64,000 bases of DNA from Lacicoccus alkaliphilus DSM 16010 (GTDB lineage Bacteria > Bacillota > Bacilli > Staphylococcales > Salinicoccaceae), in NCBI RefSeq assembly GCF_900142805.1, contig NZ_FRCF01000007.1, forward strand, positions 48,973 to 112,972, read 5' to 3'. A program made the translations under genes and the position numbers. The notes under the pieces are model-generated. The model was given only the letters and a program-made list of their open reading frames with translations, was not told where the DNA came from and did no database searches. Below are positions 52,320 to 61,493 of this stretch, piece by piece (within the stretch, counting starts at the first letter, position 1; every line of letters starts with the position of its first letter).

Positions 52320-53462
52320 ATGAAACCCAATATTAAAATACCTGACTTTAATGAAGTGCCCTTCATAGTGATATGGGAACTGACACGTGCGTGTGAACTG
52401 CACTGCCTGCACTGCCGGGCGGAAGCGCAGACGACGCGGAATCCATATGAATTGTCGACGGCCGAAGGGAAGGCGCTGATCGATGACATCGCTGATATGG
52501 AATATCCGATGCTGGTCTTCACCGGCGGGGATCCGCTGATGCGCGAAGATGTCTTTGAGCTTGCGGAATACGCCGTGGAGAAGGGTGTCCGGGTGTCGAT
52601 GACGCCGAGTGCGACGCCGAACGTCACGAAAGCCGCCATGCAGAGGGCGAAGGATGTGGGCCTCAGCCGCTGGGCGTTCAGCCTGGACGGCCATAATAAA
52701 CAGATTCACGATCATTTCAGGGGGACGGAAGGCAGTTTCGATTTGACGATGCAGGCAATCCGGTATTTGAATGAACTCGGAATGCCGCTGCAGATCAACA
52801 CCGTAATATCAAACTACAATATCGAGTATCTTGAAGAGATGAAGGCGATGGTCGAGGAGTTGAACTGCGTGCTCTGGAGTGTGTTCTTCCTGGTGCCGAC
52901 GGGACGCGGGAAGAATGAGGATATGATCACCCCGGCCCAGCATGAGCAGGTGTTCAGATGGCTGAACAAGATCAAGGATGAGGTGCCGTTCGACATCAAG
53001 ACGACGGCAGCACAGCACTACCGCCGCGTCGTCATCCAGGATCAGATGAGGAAGAATGAAGATCCGGATGCACAGATCCGTTATATGGATGCACTCAGCG
53101 CGGGGAAGACGGGGACGATAGACGGGCTCGGACGGGCACCGAAGGGCGTCAATGACGGCAACGGCTTCGTCTTCATCTCGCATATCGGGCATGTCTATCC
53201 GAGCGGGCTGCTGCCGGTGAACTGCGGCAACGTGCGTGTCGATAAATTATCGAAAATCTACAGGGAATCACCGGTTCTCAAGGACCTCAGGAACCCCGAC
53301 AAGTTCAAGGGGAAATGCGGCGTATGTGAATTCAGGCATGTATGCGGCGGTTCGAGGTCAAGGGCGTATGCAGCGACGGGCGACTATATGGAAAGCGAAC
53401 CATACTGCGTCTATATTCCGAAAGCATGGCGGAAGAAAAAACAGCATGTGCCACAGAGCTGA
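52320..53462 (+). CDS. Radical SAM/SPASM protein (TIGR04053-like)
   Basis: This 380-residue enzyme has the radical SAM cluster motif CELHCLHC near residue 23 (Cx3Cx2C) and GGDPLMR for SAM binding. A C-terminal SPASM region with NCGNVRVDKLSKIYRES and CGVCEFRHVCGGSRSRAYA should bind one or two more iron-sulfur clusters. The layout fits the MoaA-like TIGR04053 group of Bacilli, related to heme d1/AhbC-type enzymes, but no reaction is known. No peptide precursor is adjacent. AGAGGAG upstream supports ATG 52320 over the GTG at 52311. It is monocistronic. Confidence 0.88.
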   Translation: MKPNIKIPDFNEVPFIVIWELTRACELHCLHCRAEAQTTRNPYELSTAEGKALIDDIADMEYPMLVFTGGDPLMREDVFELAEYAVEKGVRVSMTPSATPNVTKAAMQRAKDVGLSRWAFSLDGHNKQIHDHFRGTEGSFDLTMQAIRYLNELGMPLQINTVISNYNIEYLEEMKAMVEELNCVLWSVFFLVPTGRGKNEDMITPAQHEQVFRWLNKIKDEVPFDIKTTAAQHYRRVVIQDQMRKNEDPDAQIRYMDALSAGKTGTIDGLGRAPKGVNDGNGFVFISHIGHVYPSGLLPVNCGNVRVDKLSKIYRESPVLKDLRNPDKFKGKCGVCEFRHVCGGSRSRAYAATGDYMESEPYCVYIPKAWRKKKQHVPQS

Positions 53463-53467
53463 TTGTA

Positions 53468-53501
53468 TACCCCGGGAGGCCCCCGGCCGCCGGGTTTTAT
53501 T
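53468..53501 (+). terminator. Terminator after the radical SAM gene
   Basis: A GC-rich stem with outer arms cccgg / ccggg runs into TTTTATTTT. Confidence 0.7.
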
Positions 53502-53536
53502 TTCAGAAAATATATTTGTAAGCGGATACAAAAAGA

Positions 53537-53565
53537 TTGTAACTGTAAGATTTATCGGATAAAAT
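53537..53565 (+). promoter_or_regulatory. Promoter of the aldehyde dehydrogenase operon
   Basis: TTGTAA and TAAAAT are separated by exactly 17 bases, 31 bases before the ATG. Confidence 0.6.
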
Positions 53566-53595
53566 TGAGTCATATCATACAAAGGGGTGTAGTGA

Positions 53596-55116
53596 ATGGC
53601 ATTTGAATTTCCGAACAAAGATAATGCTCAGTACAGGATCAAGGACAAGTACCAGAACTTCATAGGGGGAGAATGGGTCGATCCGGTGGATGGCGAGTTT
53701 TTCGACAATAAATCACCGGTGATCGGCCAGGTCGTATCACAGGTGCCGCGTTCAAAGCAGGCGGATGTGGACAATGCAGTCAAGGCGGCGCATAAGGCCC
53801 AGGAGTCATGGGGGAAGACTTCACCGGCCGAGAGAAGCATGGTGTTATTGAAGATTGCAGATAAAGTGGAGGCGCACCTGGAGGAGCTTGCGGTGCTCGA
53901 GACATTCGAGAACGGCAAGGCGGTGCGGGAGACGATGAATGCGGACCTGCCGCTCGTCGTGGACCATTACAGATATTTTGCCGGGGTCATCCGTGCCCAG
54001 GAAGGCGGCATCTCGCAGCTGGACGAAGACACCGTCGCTTATCATTTCCATGAGCCGCTCGGTGTCGTCGGACAAATCATCCCGTGGAACTTCCCGCTGC
54101 TCATGGCAGCCTGGAAACTGGCACCGGCACTGGCTGCGGGCAACTCCATCGTGCTGAAGCCGGCGGAGCAGACACCGACGACGATCCTTCATTTCGCGGA
54201 ACTCATCCAGGATATCGTGCCGCCCGGCGTCCTCAACATCGTGAACGGCTTCGGTGCGGAAGCGGGGCAGGCACTCGCGACGCATCAGGACATCAATAAA
54301 ATTGCCTTCACGGGTGAGACGACGACCGGACGGATCATCATGCAGAATGCGAGCCAGAACATCATTCCGGTGACGCTCGAGCTCGGCGGCAAATCGCCGA
54401 ACATCTTTGCAAAAGATGTGATGGACGAAGATGACGGCTATCTGGATAAAGCGATTGAAGGGCTTGTCATGTTTGCATTGAATCAGGGTGAAGTGTGTAC
54501 ATGTCCGTCACGTGCGCTGATTCATGAAGACATTTATGATGCGTTCATGGAAAGGGTCATCAAGCGTGTCGAAGAGATCAAAGTCGGCAACCCGCTAGAT
54601 GAACATACGATGATGGGTGCACAGACGTCCCAGGAGCAGAAAGAGAAGATCACGTCCTACCTCGATATCGGCAAGAAGGAGGGTGCTGAGATCCTGACTG
54701 GCGGCAATGTCAAGGAGATGGACGGCGACCTCGGGGAAGGCTATTACATCGAGCCGACGATCTTCAAGGGCAACAATAAGATGAGGATCTTCCAGGAGGA
54801 GATTTTCGGACCGGTGCTTGCGGTCGCAACGTATAAGGATGATGAGGAAGCGCTCGAGATTGCGAACGACACGATGTACGGACTGGGTGCAGGTGTCTGG
54901 ACGAGATCTCAGAACAGGGCGTACCGTTTCGGACGGGCGATTCAGGCAGGACGTGTATGGGTGAACACTTACCATGATTACCCGGCGCATGCTGCATTTG
55001 GCGGATACAAAATGAGTGGCATCGGCAGGGAGAACCACTTGATGATGCTGGCTCATTACCAGCAGACGAAGAACCTGCTCATCAGCTACGGAGAGTCACC
55101 TAAGGGATTTTTCTAA
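53596..55116 (+). CDS. NAD-dependent aldehyde dehydrogenase
   Basis: This 506-residue cytosolic enzyme oxidises aldehydes to acids. The catalytic Cys is in [13 protein letters not shown] near residue 300, the general-base Glu in [10 protein letters not shown] near 262, and the cofactor site in [14 protein letters not shown] and FTGETTTGR. The C-terminal [16 protein letters not shown] is typical. The close pairing with a DUF779 gene resembles the ExaC/AldA group, often linked to ethanol or acetaldehyde use. AAAGGGG precedes ATG. The DUF779 gene starts right after its stop. The true substrate is not known. Confidence 0.94.
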   Translation: MAFEFPNKDNAQYRIKDKYQNFIGGEWVDPVDGEFFDNKSPVIGQVVSQVPRSKQADVDNAVKAAHKAQESWGKTSPAERSMVLLKIADKVEAHLEELAVLETFENGKAVRETMNADLPLVVDHYRYFAGVIRAQEGGISQLDEDTVAYHFHEPLGVVGQIIPWNFPLLMAAWKLAPALAAGNSIVLKPAEQTPTTILHFAELIQDIVPPGVLNIVNGFGAEAGQALATHQDINKIAFTGETTTGRIIMQNASQNIIPVTLELGGKSPNIFAKDVMDEDDGYLDKAIEGLVMFALNQGEVCTCPSRALIHEDIYDAFMERVIKRVEEIKVGNPLDEHTMMGAQTSQEQKEKITSYLDIGKKEGAEILTGGNVKEMDGDLGEGYYIEPTIFKGNNKMRIFQEEIFGPVLAVATYKDDEEALEIANDTMYGLGAGVWTRSQNRAYRFGRAIQAGRVWVNTYHDYPAHAAFGGYKMSGIGRENHLMMLAHYQQTKNLLISYGESPKGFF

Positions 55117-55452
55117 ATGACAACTGATAATAAATCAGTCGATGCAACACAATCCGCCAAGGATCTGATCAAAGAGTTGAAGGAAGAACACGGCGAACTC
55201 GTCTTCCACCAGTCCGGGGGATGCTGTGACGGATCGAGTCCGATGTGCCTGAAGAAGGATATGATCATCATCGGTCCTGCTGATGTGAAGCTCGGGGAAA
55301 TCGAAGGTGTTGAATTCTACATGCACCGACAGCAATACGAATACTGGAAACACACCAAGCTCACAGTTGATGTCGTTGAAGGCAACGGCGGCATGTTCAG
55401 TGTGGAGGGGCCGAGAGGCGTCAGATTCCACATCAGAAGCGAACCGAAATGA
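55117..55452 (+). CDS. DUF779 family protein
   Basis: This 111-residue protein has the DUF779 motif HQSGGCCDGSSPMC near residue 33 with a Cys-Cys pair, and EFYMHRQQYEYWKHT later. It begins directly after the aldehyde dehydrogenase stop, a gene pairing that is conserved in many bacteria. The Cys-rich motif suggests metal binding or redox action, but its function is unknown. A terminator follows. Confidence 0.88.
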   Translation: MTTDNKSVDATQSAKDLIKELKEEHGELVFHQSGGCCDGSSPMCLKKDMIIIGPADVKLGEIEGVEFYMHRQQYEYWKHTKLTVDVVEGNGGMFSVEGPRGVRFHIRSEPK

Positions 55453-55461
55453 TTCACAATG

Positions 55462-55508
55462 AAAACCTGCAGCGCCTTTTATTGAAAAGGGCTGCAGGTT
55501 TTATTTTT
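55462..55508 (+). terminator. Terminator after the DUF779 gene
   Basis: A 12-bp outer stem (aaaacctgcagc / gctgcaggtttt) with an inner cctttt / aaaagg stem leads into a T run. Confidence 0.93.
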
Positions 55509-55519
55509 TGGGCTAACTT

Positions 55520-55680
55520 CCGCTCGTTTTGGTGACGAGGAGGTGTTAAAAGTTTATCGGATGCTCGTTTTGGTGACGAGGGGATGTTAAAAGCCTATCG
55601 GATGCTCGTTTTGGTGACGAGGTGGTGTTAAACGTCCATCGCCTGCTCGTTTCGTAAACGAATGGGTGTTAAACGTCCAA
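55520..55680. repeat. Second 41-bp tandem repeat array
   Basis: GCTCG recurs at 55522, 55563, 55604 and 55645, exactly 41 bases apart. Each unit has a dyad: ctcgt / acgag in the first three and tcgttt / aaacga in the last. The sequence differs from the 6.7 kb array though the period is identical. It fills the gap between convergent DUF779 and formamidase genes and is not coding. Confidence 0.85.
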
Positions 55681-55689
55681 AGCAGTTTA

Positions 55690-56598
55690 TTAATACAGCG
55701 GTACGTCAAAATGATCCAGTACGAATTTTGGAACGAAGTATCTGCCGGTCTTCCTCGGGTCGACCACCTGGTTGATCTGCGTATGCCCGGTCAGGCTCAT
55801 GAGTTTTGCCATTTCATCCAGAGATTTGCCCGTATACGGCTGCAGGAATCTGATCATCTCTTTGACACTCTGATCCACCGCGATATTCAGGTCCGCGTCG
55901 GAGACATTCATGAACGCGCCTTCGTCGTTGACCAGCAGCGGGTGTGAGATGTCGATGTCTTCAACGACTTCGAGTTTTACGGTGACTTCCGATTCGACTT
56001 CGAGGCCGGAGACCCCGATTTCGCCGTCTCCCATGGCACCATGCACATCACCGAGTCCGAACAGCCCGCCTTCGTGGAAGGCCGGTAAATACAATACGGC
56101 ACCTTCAGTGATTTTAATCGAGTCCATATTACCGCCATGTGCGCCGGGCGTCCCGTTGTTCACAGGATCATTTTCCGGTGCGACACCGATGACGCCGATC
56201 ATTTTATTGACCGGGATTTCAACGCCGTCGAAATCGACGGTATTCTTCTCCTTATCAATCGGCAGGATTCTTCTTGTCATCTCAGTCAATTCATCCCCCA
56301 TGACACCTGAATTCGGCCCTGTGACGACGATACCCTGGTCCCCGATTTCAATTTTATCGATTGTCACCTTCAATGCGTTGCCCGGTTTGAGGCCGTTGAC
56401 ATATACGGGGCCGGTCGCCGGGTTGATTTCATCCCAGTTCAGTCTTGTGGAAGTATCGTCTTCGGAAGTGATCTGGCCGGTGAAGCAGTCATGCGCTTCC
56501 AGTGTGACAGTGTCACCGGAATCCACATACATCGCAGGTGCGTTGTTCTTGTCCATTGCATAAAACTTTTTGTCTCTGCTTAAATTATGATGCATCAT
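55690..56598 (-). CDS. Acetamidase/formamidase family protein
   Basis: This 302-residue hydrolase belongs to the FmdA/AmdA family, which releases ammonia from short amides. Family segments are SGDTVTLEAHDCFTGQI, the PATGPVYVNGLKPGNALKV strand, GPNSGVMGDE, NTPGAHGGN-like NGTPGAHGGNMDS and FGLGDVHGAMGDGEI, with metal and catalytic residues in the last two. There is no signal peptide. GAGGGTAA precedes ATG. The actual amide is unknown. It is monocistronic, next to the 41-bp array. Confidence 0.92.
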   Translation of the reverse strand: MMHHNLSRDKKFYAMDKNNAPAMYVDSGDTVTLEAHDCFTGQITSEDDTSTRLNWDEINPATGPVYVNGLKPGNALKVTIDKIEIGDQGIVVTGPNSGVMGDELTEMTRRILPIDKEKNTVDFDGVEIPVNKMIGVIGVAPENDPVNNGTPGAHGGNMDSIKITEGAVLYLPAFHEGGLFGLGDVHGAMGDGEIGVSGLEVESEVTVKLEVVEDIDISHPLLVNDEGAFMNVSDADLNIAVDQSVKEMIRFLQPYTGKSLDEMAKLMSLTGHTQINQVVDPRKTGRYFVPKFVLDHFDVPLY

Positions 56599-56773
56599 TA
56601 CCCTCCGTCATATAAAATCAAGTTTAATTCCGTGTATATAGGATACCCTTAAAATAAGAATATTTACAGTTTTTAGAATGATATCTGTATACTCAAGATT
56701 AAAGGGGTATTTACTCACAGGCAGATGATACTTTCGTTTATACATACTACAAACTCAGGGAGCGGTGTTAAAG

Positions 56774-57241
56774 ATGTCCGGCGTATTCGTTTACCTCACC
56801 ATATTCATATTGGGGGCAATCCCTTTATTCGAAGCGACATTCGTCGTACCGATTGCGATCCTTGGCGGAGCGAACTTATTTCTGTCCCTGGCGGCAGGAA
56901 TTTCCGGGAACTTCCTCACCATCATACTGGTCGTCATATTCAGTGAGAAAGTGAAGGACTGGTTCATGAAGGACAAGGCATCCAGGAGAAACCAGCGGGC
57001 TGAAGGGATATGGAAAAAGTTCGGCTTCCACGGTTTCGTGTTACTGGGGCCTATCCTCCTCAGCTCACATGTGTCCGCCATTGCGGCGGTGTCATTTGGT
57101 GCGACGAGGGCGAAGACGATAGCGTATGTCACTTTGAGCCTCATCATCTGGACACTGCCGCTTGCCATACTCGCCAATTACGGGGTGGATTTCCTCGGCC
57201 TTGAGGATATGCAGTTTTTGAGAAGATATTTGGATTCATGA
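56774..57241 (+). CDS. Small multidrug export-like membrane protein
   Basis: This 155-residue protein has four or five membrane segments and matches the COG2426 group annotated as small multidrug export proteins. Marks are GAIPLFEATFVVPIAILGG near the N-terminus and FGFHGFVLLGPILLSSHVSA in the middle. The transport role is an annotation habit rather than proven. The frame opens at GTG 56765, but GGGAG fits ATG 56774. It is monocistronic and divergent from the formamidase gene. Confidence 0.82.
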   Translation: MSGVFVYLTIFILGAIPLFEATFVVPIAILGGANLFLSLAAGISGNFLTIILVVIFSEKVKDWFMKDKASRRNQRAEGIWKKFGFHGFVLLGPILLSSHVSAIAAVSFGATRAKTIAYVTLSLIIWTLPLAILANYGVDFLGLEDMQFLRRYLDS

Positions 57242-57360
57242 TGGGGTGTTTATCTGATTAAGTCTTTCTGAAATAAAGAGATGATCGATTCCGGCCTCCG
57301 GCTCCTGTCCACATCCAACATAATGAAGTTTCAATCGGTACACCCCTCATAATACCCGAC

Positions 57361-57392
57361 AAAAAAGAGGCCGCAAAAGCGGCCTCTTCATT
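57361..57392. terminator. Terminator of the peptide-binding lipoprotein gene
   Basis: An 8-bp perfect stem (gaggccgc / gcggcctc) with an AAAA loop has A and T runs on either side. Confidence 0.93.
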
Positions 57393-57394
57393 TT

Positions 57395-59083
57395 TTATTC
57401 AGGAAATGAAACATTCTCAAGTCTGATGATGCCGACCGGATCGAGTTCCACACCTTCAACGAGTGTGTCGTTCACCCCGATGCCGAGTTCACCGTAGTAG
57501 AGCGGTGCGATCGGCAGGTCTTCAACCAAAATTTCCTGTGCTTCTGCATATGCTTCTTCACGTTCCCCTTCATCGCCTGCCTGTCTGCCTGCTTCGAGCA
57601 GTTCATCAAGTTCGGTGTTGGAGTAGTTCCAGCGGTTGCCCGAGCCGTCCTGGCTGTCTGTGTGGAACATCGGGTACAGGCCGTAATCCGCATCACCCGT
57701 CACGGTGATCCACTGCAGCATGAACATATCATGATCGCCCTGGTTTGCCATATCAAGGAAAGTGCCGAATTCGTACTGTTCAATTTCAAGGTTGATGTCG
57801 ATTTCACTCAACGTATCCTGCATGAACAATGCGATATCCCTGTTCACTTCGGAATCGGACATCCAGATCGTTGCGTCAAAGCCGTCCGGATGGTCGGACT
57901 GTTCCATATATTCACGTGCCGTATCCAGGTCGTATTCCATCTCATCCTGTGAGTCATCATGAGCGAATACCGGCGGTGCAATATGCGTGGATGCAAGGAT
58001 GCCGCGGCCGTCCAGCATATCATTGATGATGCTGTCACGGTCGATGGCGTGGGAAATTGCCTTCCTTACATTCTCATCATCAAAAGGTTCTTTTTCATAG
58101 TTGAATGCCAGGTAGGTCATGGCGAGGCCGTCCTGATCGATGATGTCGGTGTCCTCGTGGTCCCTGACACGCGGCATATTCTCGGCATCGACGTTGTCGT
58201 TGATGGCGATGCCGCTCGTTTCAAGTTCAGCAAGGCGCGACTGGTTTTCAGGGATGACCCTGTATGTCACTGTGTCGAAGTTGCGCGCCTCACCGTGGAA
58301 GTCCTCGAATCTTTCCAGGACGACGTTGTCCCCCGGATTTCTTTCAGAGAGCTGCAGGTGGTTGGTGCCGTCCGGGTTTTCAGCAATGACCTGACCCAGA
58401 TCCCCGGAAATTGATTCAGACACTTCTTCAAAGTCATCTCCGCCTTCTTCCCTCAACTCATAATATTCTTCCAGTGACACATCAGAATCTGCACTGTCCA
58501 ACGCATTTTGATAATCTTCGTCGATCACTTCCTTGCTCAAAATACCTGCGGTGTTGTGTGCCAGGTTACTGAGCAGCGGTGCAAATGGATACTCTGTATG
58601 TAGCAGTACCTCATGATCACCTGCGACTTCCACTTCCTCGACCATTTCAAACATGAATGCCACTGATGCACCTACACTCGGATCGAGCAGGCGGTCCAAT
58701 GTCGCCTTGACATCTTCTGCGGTGAAGTCGGAGCCGTTATGGAAAGTGACGTCTTCCTTCAATTCGAAGCGCCATGTATTATCGTCGACCTGCTCCCATG
58801 CTGTTGCGAGGCCTTCCCCGATTTCCATCTCGGTATCCTGGCTGACCAAAGTGTCAAAAAGCTGTGTTCTGAGCTGTGCGGATGGAATGTCATTGGAGCC
58901 GTGCGGATCCATCGTGACCGGTTCGTTGATCAGGCCGATCGTCAAGTCTCCCCCTTGACCGCCTTCCTCCTCAACATCATCCGCTTCCACCTCTTCTTCC
59001 CCCAAATCATCGTCACCGTTGCATGCCGCCATCACGAGCATCATGATGAGCATGAACGGGACGAGCCAAAATTTCTTCTTCAT
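57395..59083 (-). CDS. Peptide ABC transporter substrate-binding lipoprotein
   Basis: This 562-residue solute-binding protein of the Opp/Dpp family (SBP_bac_5) starts with a signal peptide and lipobox LVMAAC at residues 16-21, so it should be a lipoprotein on the outer membrane face. An acidic linker follows. Recognisable parts are NEPVTMDPHGSND, WRFELKEDVTFHNGSDFTAEDV and RKAISHAIDRDSI. Such proteins deliver peptides or related ligands to an ABC importer. No permease or ATPase genes are adjacent, so it is an orphan that must use components encoded elsewhere. The ligand is unknown. Confidence 0.93.
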   Translation of the reverse strand: MKKKFWLVPFMLIMMLVMAACNGDDDLGEEEVEADDVEEEGGQGGDLTIGLINEPVTMDPHGSNDIPSAQLRTQLFDTLVSQDTEMEIGEGLATAWEQVDDNTWRFELKEDVTFHNGSDFTAEDVKATLDRLLDPSVGASVAFMFEMVEEVEVAGDHEVLLHTEYPFAPLLSNLAHNTAGILSKEVIDEDYQNALDSADSDVSLEEYYELREEGGDDFEEVSESISGDLGQVIAENPDGTNHLQLSERNPGDNVVLERFEDFHGEARNFDTVTYRVIPENQSRLAELETSGIAINDNVDAENMPRVRDHEDTDIIDQDGLAMTYLAFNYEKEPFDDENVRKAISHAIDRDSIINDMLDGRGILASTHIAPPVFAHDDSQDEMEYDLDTAREYMEQSDHPDGFDATIWMSDSEVNRDIALFMQDTLSEIDINLEIEQYEFGTFLDMANQGDHDMFMLQWITVTGDADYGLYPMFHTDSQDGSGNRWNYSNTELDELLEAGRQAGDEGEREEAYAEAQEILVEDLPIAPLYYGELGIGVNDTLVEGVELDPVGIIRLENVSFPE

Positions 59084-59113
59084 CTTGTTTCCCCCTTGTT
59101 CGAATATAAATCA

Positions 59114-59142
59114 ATTATACCGTATATGGAAACGCTTTACAA
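59114..59142 (-). promoter_or_regulatory. Promoter of the peptide-binding lipoprotein gene
   Basis: On the minus strand TTGTAA and a perfect TATAAT are 17 bases apart, about 30 bases before the start codon. Confidence 0.75.
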
Positions 59143-59174
59143 AATCATTTACGAATATTCAGTAAATTTATCGT

Positions 59175-59206
59175 AAAAAAACAGGAGCAATAAGTACTGC
59201 TCCTGT
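59175..59206 (-). terminator. Terminator of rpiA
   Basis: A 9-bp perfect stem (acaggagca / tgctcctgt) has an A run on its left, read as a U tract on the minus strand. Confidence 0.9.
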
Positions 59207-59220
59207 CATCGTGATGAGGG

Positions 59221-59877
59221 TCATTTTATATGGACTTTGAAATCACCATCGCTGAAAGAAACGATCTCGGTGATGTGCCTGTTGAAGATGCCGGTCTCGA
59301 TCACACCGGGAATATTGATGAGCATGTTATGGAGTGCATCCAGGTCTGCGATGGCAGGGAGCCTGCAGTCCAGCGTATAGTTTCCATTGTCGGTGGTGGA
59401 CAGTGAGCCGCCTTCCGTCCTTTCGGTTATTTCTGCCCGGGTAAGTCTCCTGATCTGGGTTTTGGTCAGTTCATGAAGGAAGGGGTTCACTTCGACGGGT
59501 ATCCTGAGATTTTCAAAAGACGCCGTCTCTTTGTCACTCTTTGCAATGATGGTGATGTTTTCGGAAAAATAACCGATCTGCTTTTCCCTGAGCAGGGCAC
59601 CGCCAAGCCCTTTTATGACATTAAGGGTCCTTGTGAAATAATCGGCGCCATCGATGGTCACCTCAATTTCAGAGACTTTGAGGGAAGTCGTCAATCCATG
59701 GTCTTTCAGAAGCTGCTCTGTTTTGATGGAAGTCGGGACGAAGGTGACATCCATCCGGTTTTCTTCAACGTGACGTCCCACGGCAGGGATATAGTTTTCA
59801 ATCGTCGATCCGGATCCCATACCGATGACCGATCCGTCGGTGATCTTTTCATTCAGATAGTCATATACATTCTGCAT
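59221..59877 (-). CDS. rpiA: Ribose-5-phosphate isomerase A
   Basis: RpiA interconverts ribose 5-phosphate and ribulose 5-phosphate in the pentose phosphate pathway. Motifs in order are GMGSGSTIENY near the N-terminus, VTIDGADYFTRT, VIKGLGGALLREKQI and NGNYTLDCR, all part of the active site. The length of 218 residues is normal. AAGGAG eight bases upstream supports ATG 59877 rather than the ATG six codons before it, which would lie within the ribosome site. It follows a C26 hydrolase gene at 24 bp and shares its transcript. Confidence 0.94.
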   Translation of the reverse strand: MQNVYDYLNEKITDGSVIGMGSGSTIENYIPAVGRHVEENRMDVTFVPTSIKTEQLLKDHGLTTSLKVSEIEVTIDGADYFTRTLNVIKGLGGALLREKQIGYFSENITIIAKSDKETASFENLRIPVEVNPFLHELTKTQIRRLTRAEITERTEGGSLSTTDNGNYTLDCRLPAIADLDALHNMLINIPGVIETGIFNRHITEIVSFSDGDFKVHIK

Positions 59878-59901
59878 TTTCCGGGCTCCTTCCATTGGAA
59901 G

Positions 59902-60621
59902 CTATACGTATGCCATCGAGTGCTTTGCGGCTGCGACGAAAGCGTGGAATATCTTTTTGGAAGGGTCGTCATTGAAGTAGGTTCCTTCCGGGTGCCACTG
60001 CAGACCGAGCACAAATTCATGCGTTGTGCTTTCCACAGCTTCAACCACACCGTCAGGGGAGGTGGCGGATATGATGAAATGGTCCGGCACTGCCTTGTTG
60101 GCCTGATGGTGGAACGTGTTGGTCCTGATTGCAGTTTCGCCCGTGATTTCATGGAGCAGGGAGCCTTCCTTTATGTTCACGGTGTGGGCCAGGTAATTTC
60201 TGGCAGCTTTCTGGCTGTGCTGGTTGAGATCTTCATCAATCTGGCTGTAGATGTCCTGGTACATCGTGCCGCCCTGCTGAATGTTCAGGATCTGGGCGCC
60301 CCGGCAGATGCCGAGCACCGGTATGCCTTTTTCCAAAGCATGTTCGATCAGGCTGCTTTCATACTCATCCCTGCCGGGCTCGATTTCACCGAGCGCCCTG
60401 TGGGGTTCTTCGTTGAAGAGGGCGGGTTCGATGTCGTTGCCGCCTGTCAGGAGCAGGGCATCGATGCTGTCGATCTGGGCTTCCACTTTATCGGGGTCCA
60501 GTGTTTTGGCAAGCACCATCGGTACGCCTTCCGTATCGTTGACGGCATCGATGTAGGTGGTGGGCAGTGTCAGACCTTTTTCCGAAATGAACGTGGTGAT
60601 GCCGATGACTGGTTGTCGCAT
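59902..60621 (-). CDS. Gamma-glutamyl-amide hydrolase family protein (peptidase C26, copy 1)
   Basis: This 239-residue class I glutamine amidotransferase-like hydrolase has the nucleophile elbow VLGICRGAQILN, the oxyanion region LLTGGNDIEP and the His-Glu pair in GLQWHPEGT. The group includes PuuD, which cleaves gamma-glutamyl-GABA, and other gamma-glutamyl amide hydrolases. HHQANKAVPDHF is also typical. AAGGAGA seven bases upstream supports ATG 60621. It lies just upstream of rpiA. A close paralogue is encoded next, so two related substrates are likely. Confidence 0.88.
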   Translation of the reverse strand: MRQPVIGITTFISEKGLTLPTTYIDAVNDTEGVPMVLAKTLDPDKVEAQIDSIDALLLTGGNDIEPALFNEEPHRALGEIEPGRDEYESSLIEHALEKGIPVLGICRGAQILNIQQGGTMYQDIYSQIDEDLNQHSQKAARNYLAHTVNIKEGSLLHEITGETAIRTNTFHHQANKAVPDHFIISATSPDGVVEAVESTTHEFVLGLQWHPEGTYFNDDPSKKIFHAFVAAAKHSMAYV

Positions 60622-60678
60622 ATTCATTCTCCTTTTATATGTATTTGAAGTAAAGGTTAGCATAATCTGGGAAAAGTA

Positions 60679-60704
60679 TAAAAAAATAAGACCCGGAGGT
60701 CCTA
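60679..60704 (-). terminator. Terminator overlapping the stop of the second C26 gene
   Basis: An interrupted stem (ataggacc / gggtcttat on the minus strand) begins within the stop codon of the upstream gene and ends in a U tract. It would separate the two C26 genes. Confidence 0.55.
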
Positions 60705-61418
60705 TTCCTTGCTCTTTTCAGCTGCTTTGATGAAAGCCTCGATGATTTTGCGTGATGGTTCATTGAACTCGAAAGCATCCTCAGGATGGAACTGGAGGCC
60801 CATCACGAAATCATGCTCCTTGCTCTCAATCGCTTCGATGACGCCGTCCGGCGCCACGGCCGAAACTTCATATGAAGCCCCGATGTCATGGTTGGCCTGA
60901 TGATGGAAACTGTTGACGGACATTTCCGTCACGCCGGTGATTTCATGGAGCTTTGAACCTTCCATGATCTCTATTTTATGGTTGAGGAAATCCCTGTTGG
61001 ACGTCTGCCTGTGCTGGATCAGTCCTTCACCGTACTCGTCATCCAGGTCCTGGTACATCGTGCCGCCGGCCACACTGTTCAAAAGCTGGCTGCCCCTGCA
61101 GATGCCGAGGATCGGTTTGTCCTTCTCGAGGCACCGGTGTATGAGTTCGAGTTCGTATTCATCCCGGCCGGCTTCAACTTTTTCAAGTTTGGGATGCGGG
61201 TTTTCACCATAAGTGGATGGATTGATGTCATTGCCTCCGGGGAGGAAAAGTGCATCAATATTTTCAACCTGGCCCCTGATGATGTCCTCATCCTCAATTT
61301 TCGGGAGCAACAGCGGGATGCCGCCCAATTTGGAAATGGCATAGATGAATGATGAGCGGAGTTCAAGGTGGTCGCCATCCACGACTTCCGTAGTGATTCC
61401 GATAACTGGTAATGTCAT
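60702..61418 (-). CDS. Gamma-glutamyl-amide hydrolase family protein (peptidase C26, copy 2)
   Basis: This 238-residue paralogue of the preceding hydrolase has LFLPGGNDINP, the catalytic Cys in ILGICRGSQLLN and the His-Glu pair in GLQFHPEDA. Similarity runs along the full length (HHQAN in both, EAIES/EAVES in both). AGAGGCG precedes ATG 61418; the longer frame has no site. The gene is separate in transcription if the short terminator works. The hydrolysed gamma-glutamyl compound is unknown. Confidence 0.88.
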   Translation of the reverse strand: MTLPVIGITTEVVDGDHLELRSSFIYAISKLGGIPLLLPKIEDEDIIRGQVENIDALFLPGGNDINPSTYGENPHPKLEKVEAGRDEYELELIHRCLEKDKPILGICRGSQLLNSVAGGTMYQDLDDEYGEGLIQHRQTSNRDFLNHKIEIMEGSKLHEITGVTEMSVNSFHHQANHDIGASYEVSAVAPDGVIEAIESKEHDFVMGLQFHPEDAFEFNEPSRKIIEAFIKAAEKSKE

Positions 61419-61493
61419 GTGTATCGCCTCTTTTAAAAGTGATTTGTACACCAAATAATACCCTTTATCAAGCTTTTTAATCCACCGGTCCGG

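Noticed and set aside
59473..60648. 391-residue plus-strand open frame
   Set aside because: It is antisense to rpiA and a C26 hydrolase, both of which have full catalytic motifs.
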